Part shown: positions 11,357 through 22,324 of the stretch, piece after piece | Position numbering within the stretch: the first letter of the stretch is position 1 | Layout of the letters: every line of letters begins with the position of its first letter | NCBI GenBank assembly: GCA_009746045.1 | Contig: RPFO01000167.1 | Span: forward strand, 1,750,011 to 1,814,010 | Reading direction: 5' to 3' | DNA from: Mesostigma viride | Lineage: Eukaryota; Streptophyta; Mesostigmatophyceae; Mesostigmatales; Mesostigmataceae | Length of the DNA stretch: 64,000 nucleotides | Notes under the pieces: generated by a model | What the model was told of the DNA's origin: nothing | The model's database searches: none | What the model saw: the letters and a program-made list of their open reading frames with translations, nothing else | Translations under genes and position numbers: made by a program

Positions 11357-14300
11357 TTAACGCCTGCCGTACGGGTGGTAGCGGCTACCACTTGACCCAC
11401 CGGCGCCGTACGAGCCCGCGCCACCACTGTACCCACCACCCATGCCGCCCCCGGCGCTGTACCCCCCGCCGCCGCCGTAGCCCGCCCCTTGGCTTCCGTA
11501 CCCACTGCTTCCATACCCACCCCCATACCCCCCACCATACCCGTCGCCTCCCTGCATGTCACTGTACCCTCCATACATGCCTCCGGCGCTGCCGTACCCG
11601 GCACTGCCGCCCATCATGCCGCCGCCGCCGTAGCTGCCCTGGCCGCCGTACCCGCCTTGGCTGCCGTAGCCGCCCTGGCTGCCGTACCCACCGCCACCAT
11701 ATCCGCCGCCACCATAGCCCCCGCTGCCGCCACCACCATATCCACCGCCACCATACCCACCGCTCCCGCCATAACCACCGCCGCTGTACCCACCGCCGCC
11801 GTAGGAGGCACCTCCGCGGGCACCGCCGCCATATCCACCGCCCCGCGAGCCCCCATAGCCCCCGCTGCGGCCGCCATAGCCGCCGCCGTACCCACCGCCA
11901 CCATACCCGCCGCCACCGCCATATCCACCACCGCCATACCCGCCACCGTACCCACCGCGGCCTGGGCCGCCACCGTACCCGCCGCCACCTGGCATCTCGG
12001 ACCGCTTGGGCTCTGCCTTCTTGATCTCGGCCTGTAAGGAGTAGACACGGCCAACGAGGGGAGGAGAGAGCAAGGGCAAGAGAAGGCAAGGGGCAGAAAA
12101 GACCAAGGGCGGCGATGCGACATCGTGAGCCGGGGAGGCGGGCCAGAGGCAACCGCCCTACAGGCGAGAGCCAAGGGGCACACAGTCAAGGGAAAAGGGG
12201 AAACACATGCAATGAAAGGAAAGGTTCCCACTTACAAATCTCAAGTTCCTTACTTTTAGAAACATGTACAACGTCCTGAATGGCAAATGGCAAACAATCA
12301 TGAAATGTACAGGTTGATGACAGCATTTCCAACACCCCGCGCAGACTATCCATCATGCTGTGAGTACATTCCACGCACGCTTCCGGAAAAAAAAAATTGG
12401 GCGTTTCCGTCACAAAAGCATCCCGACAAGACGGGCATCCTGCCATCACCGATCTGGGAGCTGGCACGGTGCAGATGATCTCCTGGGCAGCCTGGCCCAC
12501 AGGGTCCCAGATAACAACCTAGAAAGCGCTCCACAGACCACGCATTCCCATACAGAGGGTTTGTGCCGAGTACATCTCCTGCCAACGCTCCACAGAATAT
12601 AAATGAGACCAGATACATCAATCCCCAGCTGTGCTCCTTGCAAACTCCTCCACATGCCTCTACCCTCCCTCACCTGCTCCTCACCTCCATTCTACCTCAT
12701 AGGCGAGAATCCCCCACCCCCCTTCAAATTGGAAACCAACCACCTCATGTTTGCCTTGAACAGGTATAAAATATGAACCCCCTTGCTCTCGTTGGCCCCT
12801 CCTTGGCTGCAAGGCTCTCTCACCTCCTTGTCGCCGATCTTGTGTGTGCGGCCGTCACGCAGGATGTCCTCGACGCTCGACTCGGACTCAAACGTGACGA
12901 ACCCAAACCCGCGCGAGCGCTTGGTCGCGTGATCCACCATGATCTGGTGCTCCGTCACCGTGCCGTACTTCTCAAAGTAGGCCTTGAACTCCTCTGGGGG
13001 GACGCGAGAGAACAAAGAAAAGACAGGGCAGAAGGGAAGTCCAAGGAAAGGAGGAGGGGGGAGGGACAGATTGGAGGGGGGGGAGATAGACGGGGGGGAA
13101 GACAGAGGGGGTGGAGGTGGGTGTACAGGTGTGTGGATGCAAGGGGATTGTGGGAGGAAAGAAATGCCCAGTATGGTTTAGTAGAGGACAAACCAAACCA
13201 CATTATTAAGAAAAGAAAAAAAAAAAGCAATCATGGAACCCCCCCCCCCCCCCCCCTTACGTACCAACCCATAAACCACAACAACATAGTTTACGCTAGA
13301 GTATGGGCCTTCGCTAGAGTATGAGTAAACGGTGGATGTGCCAACAACAAATCTGTATCTTTGCATCAGCTAGCTGCAAACCAATGAGACAAGGCAAAAA
13401 ACAAAGTATGCGAGCTGCTGCAGTAAGCTGCCACTCAAACAACAAAGCATGTGCCCGAGCTATTTGACCTACCTTCCGTCACCGCCGGGCTGAGCCCGCC
13501 GACGAAGATCTTCTTTGTCTTCGGCCGGATGTCCTCCCTGGGGACGGACTTCTTGGCCTCCACCTGGCGCCCATCGATCACGTGTTTTTCCTTGACAACC
13601 GTGTCACAGATATCCTTGTCTTCGAAGGTGACGAATCCGAAACCACGGGGGTGGCCCGTGTGCTTGTCCTTCATGATCACACAGTCGATGATCTTCCCAT
13701 ACTTCCCGAAGTGCCCCTCCAGGGTTTCTGCAGGCAAACAACCGAGCGAATCGTATTAATCAGCCGACAAGCTCGGGGGCGGAATTTGGCAGGTGACTAA
13801 CTAGTGCAGCTTGCCGCGAACGGTAAAATACACTTTCGGAAGGACTGTGACCACCGGTACGAAACACGCTGACGAGCCAGGCATGTGATGCACTGTACCT
13901 TGTGTTGTTTCCCATGATAAACCGCCGATAAATAGCTTGCCCCTGCAAGCACCACACATCAGAAAAAATACCAGAGACCCCGCCAAAGAGACAACACATA
14001 GCAGGACAACAAGAAAACACAGGTGTGAAGATATCAGCTGCAGCGAAACAAATCCAAATACCCTGCCCACCCAGATTAATTATACCGTTCATTATATACT
14101 CTTTTAAAAAATATATGGGTGGGCTATTATCGTAAACGCTGAGGCTTGGACTAAACTACGCGATATGCTGCTAGCATGTAAACTAACCCTGCATCAATCT
14201 GCTCCTGAGTTGCCCGGGCTGCAGGCGCTTCATCTGTTCCTTCCTTAACAGCCCCTTGATTCTGAGCCAAGTTCTGCTCATCTCCTCCATTCTGCTCCTG

Positions 14301-14378
14301 TCGCTGCTCTTCTTCCTGTGGCTGCTCCTCCTCTTTGTTTTCCAAAGCCTCAACGTCTTGCTCTGCAGCTACGTCCAT
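11357..14378 (-). CDS. hnRNP A/B-type RNA-binding protein: two RRMs plus glycine-rich tail
   Basis: Nuclear/cytoplasmic RNA-binding protein of the plant RNP1/hnRNP A-B/DAZAP-like group. Exons in transcript order are 14378-14188, 13942-13899, 13727-13473, 12993-12824 and 12031-11357. All GT-AG junctions and phases agree and give 1335 nt (444 codons plus TAA). Residues 1-64 are Glu/Gln-rich and acidic. RRM1 starts GKLFIGGLSWETTQ (RNP2) and contains PRGFGFVTF (RNP1). RRM2 has KIFVGGLSPAVTE (RNP2) and SRGFGFVTF (RNP1). The last exon encodes KKAEPKRSEMP and then roughly 200 residues of Gly-Gly-Tyr repeats ending SGSRYHPYGRR, a low-complexity tail of the type that drives condensate formation. Such proteins act in splicing, mRNA stability and transport. 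The start ATG at 14378 opens the only frame that splices correctly. Intron 3 holds a poly-C tract of uncertain length. Structure and family are secure; the exact orthologue is not. Confidence 0.93.
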
Positions 14379-14760
14379 GGTCGCTTTACGCTGTCAAAGC
14401 TTTCCAACAAGCTTGCACAAGCGAGGCTTCCAAGAACGTACTCAGACGATTCTTTGCGCGCTCTGGCTTGGTCTCACAGCCGCCTCACACGCCCACAAAC
14501 GTCCCGACGGTCAGTCGGTCACGCTGACCTAACGTCGCACACGCCTGCCTTTCTGGAATGAGGGCAACATCGGCCCGAGACGGGAACCGTCAGATTAGAA
14601 CTGCATGATCGGTCGAGATACGTCAAGATGCACGCCCGTGGATGGCACCCTGAATCCCCCTCTTTGGGCCGTTCTTGCAGCAGAAGTTTCTTTGTAAGGC
14701 ACCCAAGGGTCACCAGCCCATTTTGTTAATGAACGAAGTTCCCGCCCACTGTACTTGCAG

Positions 14761-14780
14761 GTTCGCGCGCGCGCGCGCCT
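14761..14780. repeat. Short (CG)n run upstream of hnRNP gene
   Basis: GCGCGCGCGCGC stretch about 390 bp upstream of the hnRNP start codon, in GC-rich DNA that could be a promoter. No TATA box is evident. Confidence 0.4.
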
Positions 14781-14964
14781 GCCTGTCATGCCGCCCAAGA
14801 TCGCGCCACGTCGCTCAGTCGGCGGCAGCATCATTGGCAGGAAGTTGCCCGGGAGGCCAACGGGCAAGGAAGTGAGGAATTCCTGACTTGATTGGTCAGC
14901 AGACGTGCCCACGTCAGCCCCAAGCCGCGCCGCGCCTCACTGCCTCGGCAGCGCTGTGGCTCAT

Positions 14965-15012
14965 GGCATCGCACTGGCGACTGATCACACTGGCGAGTGG
15001 CGACTGGTGAGC
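14965..15012. repeat. Spacer shared with the second palindromic-satellite locus
   Basis: GCACTGGCGACTGATCACAC followed by TGGCGAGTGGCGACTGGTGA. The same sequence in the same orientation lies at about 22281-22324, next to the other 43-bp satellite array. Confidence 0.85.
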
Positions 15013-15109
15013 ATTGCAAAAGCCGGGAATTGTGACGTGGCAGTTTGGGGGAATTAGCAAGTGGCACCGGGGGGCGGAGGAAGGGGAGTGAGAAATCGGC
15101 GCGCCGGGA

Positions 15110-15845
15110 ACTACCCGTTGTCTCACTCAAGTGAGACAACGACGCGCTGGGAACTAATATCTGTCTCACTAGGGTGAGACAACGACGCGCTGGAAACTAC
15201 CCGTTGTCTCACTCAAGTGAGACAACGACGCGCTGGGAACTAATATCTGTCTCACTAGAGTGAGACAACGACGCGCTGGGAACTAATATCTGTCTCACTA
15301 GAGTGAGACAACGACGCGCTGGAAACTACCCGTTGTCTCACTCAAGTGAGACAACGACGCGCTGGGAACTAATATCTGTCTCACTAGGGTGAGACAACGA
15401 CGCGCTGGAAACTACCCGTTGTCTCACTCAAGTGAGACAACGACGCGCTGGGAACTAATATCTGTCTTACTAGAGTGAGACAACGACGCGCTGGGAACTA
15501 ATATCTGTCTCACTAGAGTGAGACAACGACGCGCTGGGAACTAATATCTGTCTCACTAGAGTGAGACAACGACGCGCTGGAAACTACCCGTTGTCTCACT
15601 CAAGTGAGACAACGACGCGCTGGGAACTAATATCTGTCTCACTAGAGTGAGACAACGACGCGCTGGGAACTAATATCTGTCTCACTTGAGTAAGACAACG
15701 AAGCGCTGGGAACTACCCGTTGTCTCACTACCTTGACACAACGGCTAGCTGGGAACTACCCGTTGTCTCACTTGAACACGCTACGCTGAGACAACGGCGC
15801 GCTGGGAACTAATATCTGTCTCACCCGAGTGAGACAACGATGCGC
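15110..15845. repeat. 43-bp palindromic satellite array, locus 1
   Basis: About 17 units of 43 bp in two interspersed types that share GCGCTGG(G/A)AACTA. One type has AATATCTG before the core, the other ACCCGTTG. Each core is a palindrome, GTCTCACT-NN-AGTGAGAC; in the ACCCGTTG type the arms extend to 12 bp (CGTTGTCTCACT / AGTGAGACAACG). Unusual units lie near the right end (15730-15800), including TGACACAACGGCTAGCTGGG. The inverted counterpart is at 21928-22258. Confidence 0.95.
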
Positions 15846-16585
15846 GGAGCAAGCGACGCTTGGCAGTTGGCAGCGCAGAAAAATACCAGGAAATGGGAGA
15901 AAATAAACTAACACCCATTTCACCGGAAATGGGAGAAAAGAGCTGGTGTGACTTGATCAACGAAAAACAAGCGACGTCTCGGCCATGGCGTTCGGTAGAG
16001 CCGGATCTTTTTGGGGTCGATTGGTCGTCCCAATAGCTGCAATCGCCTTGAGCGAACAGCTAGGCGGCCGGGAAGGACCTATCGGACTGTGCATGCCAAA
16101 GGAGGGGTTAACAGAGGCACAGTGGAGGGGCAGGTTGAGGGCATGGAGCGACAGCCGCCGACCTCATGGCCCCCCCCCCCTTGGCCACACACGGGTGTGG
16201 TGCCCAAGTGGGTGCGGGGGGAGAGGGAGCGGCTTACGAAGCAGTGGAAAAGGGAGCACGCCGCTTTCATGGCGGCCGAAGCCGAAGCAAAAAAAAAAGA
16301 GTTTGTTAATGCTCTACTAGCCGGCCAAGATCCGCCAAGGCCGAACTCTGAGGTCAGTGCACTATGTAGTATCTTCCTGATCCATGTATTATATTGCACG
16401 ACCACCTGCCAGATGCACGGTCTGTGGCCACCCAATCCTTTTGCCCCGGGGGGCCCGAGCTTTCATTCATGGTGACTGTGCAGCATCTGTCATGCTTGCT
16501 GTTTGTTAACGGATGGTGGACCCCTGCCTTTGCCCTGCCCTGGCCGTGCCCTGCTCTGCCCCACCTCGGCCCTTCCCGTGCGCAG
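15846..16585 (+). other. Unrecognised charged ORF region upstream of GPAT9-like fragment
   Basis: A plus-strand frame from about 16143 to 16353 encodes VPKWVRGERERLTKQWKREH followed by an Ala/Glu/Lys-rich helix, and meets a GAG|GTCAGT donor-like site. An ATG in another frame (16094; MPKEGLTEAQWRGRL) runs into a poly-C tract at about 16170 where a length error could join the frames. The donor phase does not fit the next GPAT9 exon. No family was recognised. Confidence 0.3.
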
Positions 16586-17224
16586 GCAGTCGTTCACCCA
16601 CCACCTGCTGCGTCTGATGACGTCGTGGGCGGTAGTGCCGGTGTGCGACGTCTGGTACCTGGAGCCCCAGACGCAGCAGGAGGGGGAGACCCCCGAGGAC
16701 TTTGCCGACAGGTGCGCGCTTAGGGTCGGGTGTAATGACCGAGTTAGGTGTAATGGCTGCGTTAGAATGACCGAGTCATCGTGGATGCTTACCACCAGTT
16801 TATTTTTTTTCTTCTACCTTGCACTTTGTTGAGTATGCTTGTAAGGCATCCGCTGCCTGTTATTAAGAGCACAGCTTGCTCTGCCGTCTGTGGCTCATAT
16901 CGATTTGTTATGTAGTGGCCCATCCATGGCTATTATAGATATACTGTCGCGGGTTTACCACCTTGTTTTAGCACACATGGGACATTGGTTTCCGCAGCAC
17001 TGGGACATTGGTTTCCCCTCACTCCCCTGCGGATGCCTTCATGCCCCGTGGATGTGCATACGCCAACCTGACGCGTGCCCGCACGCGTGTGGTGTGTCCT
17101 GCGGCTGGCCCCACCCTGCAGGGTCAAGCGGGTCATCGCGCAGAAGGCGGGCATCAAGCCAATGCCGTGGGACGGGTACCTCAAGTACTACCGGCCGAGC
17201 GAGAAGCTCACCGAGAAGAGGTGA
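16586..17224 (+). pseudogene. Glycerol-3-phosphate acyltransferase 9-like C-terminal fragment (two exons)
   Basis: Exons 16586-16711 and 17122-17224 join in phase. They encode QSFTHHLLRLMTSWAV, VCDVWYLEPQT, GETPEDFADR, VKRVIAQKAGIKPMPWDGYL and KYYRPSEKLTEKR then TGA. This matches the end of plant and animal GPAT9/GPAT3/4, ER enzymes that acylate sn-glycerol-3-phosphate for triacylglycerol and phospholipid synthesis. The upstream catalytic part (transmembrane segments, HxxxxD block) was not found between the hnRNP gene and 16585. The piece therefore looks like a displaced 3' end, unless catalytic exons lie elsewhere. The coding sequence itself is intact, with good splice sites, which allows recent capture or use by another gene. 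Confidence 0.65.
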
Positions 17225-17365
17225 TCCATCATAGATAGATAAGGGGGAGAAGAGGTGATCCATCAGAGATAGATAAGGGGGAGAAGAGGTGATCCATCAG
17301 AGATAGATAAGGGGGAGAAGAGGTGATCCATCGTAGATAGATAAGGGGGAGAAGAGGTTAAGGGG
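17213..17365. repeat. 35-bp tandem repeat overlapping the GPAT9-like stop codon
   Basis: About four copies of GAGAAGAGGTGATCCATC plus (A/C)(T/G)AGATAGATAAGGGG. The first copy includes the last codons and TGA of the GPAT9-like fragment, so the repeat grew from the coding end outward. Confidence 0.9.
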
Positions 17366-17464
17366 GATAAGGGGGATGTGGACGTGTGTGTTGGACCAGG
17401 GTGGTGCACGTCGTATAGGTCGGTTCTGTCGATGCGGCCAGCCCACCTATGCTTACCACTTAAA

Positions 17465-18800
17465 AGCCAGATGCAAGGTTCTAAAGGGGGCACAGGAGAG
17501 CGTCACTAGCGCAGTAGGGTGAGTTAAGGCCTTGCAACAGCACAGTTTGCAATCATTAAAATGCCCAGCGTGCATTCTTTGCTGCCTTTCGTACTGGTTT
17601 AATTGTCATGTGTAATGATATGCCGCCACTTTGAGGTTGAAGCGGTTTTGTCCAGTTTTTGGAAGCATACGCCTGTCACAGGTGGTGTGGTTGATGTTTG
17701 CTCGCATGAATGGGCATGCCCATGCGTGCATATTTCCCCCTACTAAACTACAGGCCCACATGCGGGGTGCTGGGATTTGGACATTAAGCATTGTAGTGCA
17801 TTAGGTTTGAGTGTGGCAGCCACTCCCCTTGCCGTTTAAAGAAGTTATTATGCAATGTATACAATTTTGGAGGCATGCTGAGCTCGAGGTTGCTGGCGAT
17901 TAAGTGATCACTATAAACGCCAGTTGTCAAGAAATGGACCCTTTTATGCTTGTGAGGGTGCCAAACTGTTTCATACAAGTCTGGGAGTGCTGTGTTAAAA
18001 GCGACATGCTCTTTTGTCCAGGTTAGAAGCCTAAACGTCGCTTGGGGTGCACATTCAACTTAGTGGCTGAAATGCCCCTGAAAATTATTCTTGTGCAGCC
18101 TAGGGAAGCAAGTTAGTACTCTTTTCCCCTTGCCTCTGCCCACTTTCCCATAGGTAAATTCCTAAGCATGTGAAGGTAAAAACGTTGGATGGGTTTCTTA
18201 GTATTGGCTAGGCAGCATTAACACAAGCAATTACTATAGTGTGCAACACCACTGCTTTATACCACTATAAAGGCAGATGCAAGGTTCTAATGGGGTGCAA
18301 GAAAGCGGCACTAGCGTAGTATAAGGTGACTAAAGGCCTTGCAATAGGACAGTTTGCATTCATTTACATGCCAAGCGTGCTTCTTTAGCACTGGTTTTGC
18401 AGCCTTCAGCACCGGTTTAATTGTCATGTGTAATGATATGCCGCCACTTTAAGGTTGAAGTGGTTTTGCCCAGTTTTTTGAACCATACGCTTGTCACAGG
18501 TGGTATGGTTGATGTTTGGTGGCATGAAATGGGCATGCCCATGCGTGCATCCTCTCTCCTAGTAAACTGCAGGCCCACATGCTGGGTGCTGGGATTTAGA
18601 CTCTCTACATTGTATTGCACCAGTTTTGAGTGTGGCAGCCTCTCCCATTGCCATTTAAGGAATGTATTGCACAGATTTTCAAGTTTGTAGGGCATGGGAA
18701 GGTCCTTTTTTGTGATGATTTTGTAGGCATTATTTACGCCAGTCATGGGTTAATGGTCCCTAACTGTGGCTTTAGAGGTGCCACTCTCTTGTACACAAGT
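17465..18800. repeat. Diverged direct repeat of roughly 500 bp, period about 805 bp
   Basis: Bases from about 17467 match those from about 18273 in order. Shared stretches include AGATGCAAGGTTCTAA, TTTAATTGTCATGTGTAATG, ATATGCCGCCACTTT and GGGCATGCCCATGCGTGCAT. Similarity fades near 17990 and 18800. No open frame is conserved between the copies. Confidence 0.85.
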
Positions 18801-20045
18801 CTGGGGATGCTACAATAAGAGGGCTCTCAAAGACCTGTTCAGTTAAGGAAGTTATAAGCCTGCATGCAACTGAAAGTGTGAATAAAAAATGTAACTGAAA
18901 TGTCCCTGAAAAATACCCATGTGCACCATGGCAGTTTTATGTGCCCAAACGCTTTGCGATTGGGCCCCAAATTGGTGGGCTCATACCCAAGTGTGCCACC
19001 AGCATGGATGTGATGTCAAATCCCACACGTGGTTCCTATCTCTCATTTGCACTAATTTAACGCGGGCATGTGCGCCAAAATTAGCCAAGGGCCAGGTGAC
19101 CCCCCTAGGTGTCTTTTTGTGGTGCCTCTAACTTCAGAGTCCAAACCCAGATTTTTTTTCATAGGTCTTTGCTATACATCTCTAGGTATGAGGACATGGA
19201 AGGGCTTTGAAAAATTCCCATATAAATTACCGTGGTAGTGCCTCATACACAGTGTCCAATATGTAGATATTTTAATGGCCCACCCACGTAGATATTTTAA
19301 TGGCCCGGAGGTAGTATATAGTTGTCCACAGTATATCTATGTACTATTGTAGTATTTGTTTATGTGTTCCTAGTGCAGCTCACCGCAATTTCTCAGTGAG
19401 GCGCACGAGGTTGTTGATGTAGAGTCATCATTTGTCAACATTGAGATGTTCCTTTTTGGAGATTTGTTTTTGAAAAGAGAGATACAGGCGCGACATCAAC
19501 CAGTTATGTTGTGATGTATGTGGTGTATAATGAGTAATTTGACCAATACAAGGAACTTACTAGCATGCTTACATGTGCATATTCAACGTGGTATGTGGGT
19601 ATGCTGTACCTTGAATAAAGCATTGTTATTTTAGAAGTGAATCACAATGGTGCGTGTCCGACCTCCACATGCCCGTTTGTATGGTTGTGCTTGATTGGCT
19701 TTATGAGTGTGCTCGCGTTGCGACCCGGATGTGCATATTTTGTGCTTGATATGCTGTTACGTCACAGGGTGCTGGTGGTGGAAGAGGAAATCCTCCTTCA
19801 GCCTCGCCCTCAGGTTGCACACAAGCGCATGTTTCTGAGCTGAGCTGCGTTAATTTAACCCTTAGGATGATGGAGGAGGCTCCCTGGCCTTGCTAATCTA
19901 CCGGCCGCAAGCATGGCATCCGGTTGATCTAGAGTAGGCCAACAACAAGCCTCCCCCATGCAGTAGGAAAGATGCGCATCACCTGCTGCATGGATGCGAA
20001 CTGCCCCCTATACGAGTACCCGTTAGAACCGTAGGCATCTTCAAG
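18801..20045. other. Intergenic; no gene seen
   Basis: Low-copy sequence with only short reading frames on both strands and a small duplication of TAGATATTTTAATGGCCC at about 19263-19302. Confidence 0.5.
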
Positions 20046-20106
20046 GGTGCTCCCCAACGGGACTGCATGTACAATTAATTATTAATGAAATTAAATTAAT
20101 TTAGGC
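20046..20106 (+). mobile_element. LINE-type 3' end, plus orientation
   Basis: GCTCCCCAACGGGACTGCAT followed by an ATTAATTATTAATG-type tail. This is the reverse complement of the tails at 38098 and 41185 and so marks a plus-oriented element end. Confidence 0.5.
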
Positions 20107-20221
20107 TGGCGCATTGTATTGTGTCTCCACACTCAGACACTGGCAACAATAAAAGCAACTCCAATCTCCAACTATCTTTGCAACGATCACTTATCAAGGA
20201 GACAACAATGATCACATATAG

Positions 20222-20520
20222 TAATAAAATTAATCCCGTTGGGGCGTCACGGAGTATTAACCCTGATGGATGGATCGTCACGTGAGCATAAGTCCGTGTG
20301 GATGCGTCACGTGAGATGGAGGGAGGGAGGGAGGGAGGGAGGGAGGGAGGGAGGGAGGGAGGGAGGGAGGGAGGGAGGGAGGGAGGGAGGGAGGGAGGGA
20401 GGGAGGGAGGGAGGGAGGGAGGGAGGGAGGGAGGGAGGGAGGGAGGGAGGGAGGGAGGGAGGGAGGGAGGGAGGGATGCGGGCAAGCAGTCCTACCGGTT
20501 CTATGCTATCTATCTAGAGA
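20222..20520 (-). mobile_element. LINE-type tail with internal (GGGA)n expansion
   Basis: Begins AATAAAATTAATCCCGTTGG (degraded stem-loop), continues CACGGAGTATTAACCCTGAT and GGATGGAT as in the insertion at 7569-7640, and ends with AGCAGTCCTACCGGT, also shared with that copy. In between, 20319-20475 is a pure (GGGA)n microsatellite that the other copy lacks. Confidence 0.6.
20319..20475. repeat. (GGGA)n microsatellite
   Basis: Uninterrupted GGGA repeat of about 157 bp inside a LINE-type tail. Glu-Gly-Arg-rich and Pro-Ser-Leu-rich frames across it are artefacts. Confidence 0.97.
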
Positions 20521-21925
20521 CTATACTAACTAATCCTAAGGAAGGCCAGATAACTCTATAACTAACTGGATCATGCACATCAACTGAGGAGGGGAAAGTA
20601 CACTCCCTTCTCTCATTGCCTGAAAGGCAGGCCACGGGTTCAAGGCAGGCCACATGTGCTCACTAGGGGAGTCTAGCAAGTGCTGTGGGTGCAATAAAGC
20701 CTTGAAGCAGCAGATGCACAGTAGAGCTTCCCTGTGGTCGAAAGGCCAGCCACAGATAGGCATGGAACTCATTTAGGAGGCGCTGGTTTGGGAGAGTATA
20801 AAGGTCTCTCCCGGAGCCTGAGGGTTCTTCCCTCCCCACAATGTTAGCGATCGTTAGCGTGGACCCATTCTGCATTGGCGGTGTTCACCATCTCCTGAAG
20901 AAAAGAATCGACACATGTTGTCTAATTCATATGCGTAATTTGGGGGGAAGCATGGTAACTTACAACAATAAACTTCCAACATGCCGTTGAATAATAAGTA
21001 GTGCAGATTGCACATACCAAAACACCGCTGACATGACAAACATTATACTGCCATAATATTTACCAGTCTTGAAGTGGTTGCGGTGCTTGAGCTTGTCAAA
21101 CAACCTAGATCATTTAGTGCCATTGGCATACGCTGGTGAGAGCATTGACCTCAGTCTAGAACAAGATACACGAGAGGCATGTGTGTAGTGGTAAGTAGTG
21201 GAAGTTGAACGTGGGGCCGCAAAGAGGTGCATAGGAGTAACCGTGGACACAAGAGTCATGCTACCTTGACTGAGTAGATTAAAGATGCAGCTAGGTAGGC
21301 ACAACCCTAGTACCGACAAAACCACCGTCATGAGGGTTAAAATCAGGAATGAAGCTCCCCACGGCAGCAGAGGGTTACCGCAAGCTACAACCTTAACGTT
21401 GACATAGCGCTCTTCAATGAAAGCAGTAATGCAAGTCTATTTCGCACTTACCTGTCATGGCTGCCGTTCCATGAAGTTACCCATTTTATTGCCTTAGGAG
21501 CTACGTCTTGCAAGCAAGCCTGTAACGATGATGTTGTGCCAGCATGGCTACTGCCATGCTACTGCAGCAGATTCTAATTGACATCGCTACATCTGACGCG
21601 AAGTACTTTAAGAGATATGCAAAGAACCATGCACGTGAATTTTGCGGCGCCGGTAAATCAGATACCTCAATGCATGTCACTGTCTTCCATTCAAACCGGC
21701 CTCGATGGTAGGCTTCTAACGATACACCTATCGACATTGTACAAAGCACCCTGAACGCACACCGCACTGTCCCTCTTTCTGCGCCGAAATCGAAGTTCGC
21801 ATTCTTTTCAGACTCTAGGCATGTAGTTGCCACCGGCATGCAATGGCACCGCTCACGGCCATTATTTGAAGATGAATCGCCTTTGTTTTCCCATTTTCCC
21901 TGGGCGTCAGCATTAGCAGCCCGCC
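20521..21925. other. Intergenic; no gene seen
   Basis: No exon or RNA gene could be supported on either strand. Short open frames only. Confidence 0.5.
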
Positions 21926-21927
21926 GT

Positions 21928-22258
21928 TGTCTCCCTCGAGTGAGACAACGGGTAGTTCCCAGCGCTTCGTTGTCATACTCTAGTGAGACAACGGGTAGTT
22001 CCCAGCTAGCCGTTGTGTCAAGGTAGTGAGACAACGGGTAGTTCCCAGCGCGCCGTTGTCTCACTCGGTGAGACAGATATTAGTTCCCAGCGCGCCGTTG
22101 TCTCACTCTAGTGAGACAGATATTAGTTCCCAGCTAGCCGTTGTCTCACTCGGTGAGACAGATATTAGTTCCCAGCTAGCCGTTGTCTCACTCGGTGAGA
22201 CAGATATTAGTTCCCAGCGCGTCGTTGTCTCACCCTAGTGAGACAACGGGTAGTTGCC
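21928..22258. repeat. 43-bp palindromic satellite array, locus 2 (inverted)
   Basis: About eight units, reverse complement of the locus at 15110-15845: GATATTAGTTCCCAGCGCG and ACGGGTAGTTCCCAG types, with cores such as GTCTCACTCGGTGAGAC. A distinctive unit, CAGCTAGCCGTTGTGTCAAG, also occurs (inverted) at locus 1 near 15730-15755, showing common descent. Followed at about 22281 by the shared GCACTGGCGACTGATCACAC spacer. Confidence 0.93.
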
Positions 22259-22324
22259 AGAGCCACACCGACTTTCCATTGCGCACTGGCGACTGATCAC
22301 ACTGGCGAGTGGCGACTGGTGAGC

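Noticed and set aside
11489-12037. Ala/Thr-rich plus-strand frame opposite the hnRNP tail
   Set aside because: It is the antisense shadow of the Gly-Tyr-rich exon, which has correct splicing and RRMs on the minus strand.
15110-15845. CRISPR array (regular 43-bp units with a palindromic core)
   Set aside because: There are no unique spacers: whole units are homogenised. The genome is eukaryotic and no cas genes are present. It is a palindromic satellite.
16394-16723. Separate Pro/Ala-rich gene over the GPAT9-like exon
   Set aside because: Alternative frame of the exon encoding MTSWAV and VWYLEPQT; no independent support.
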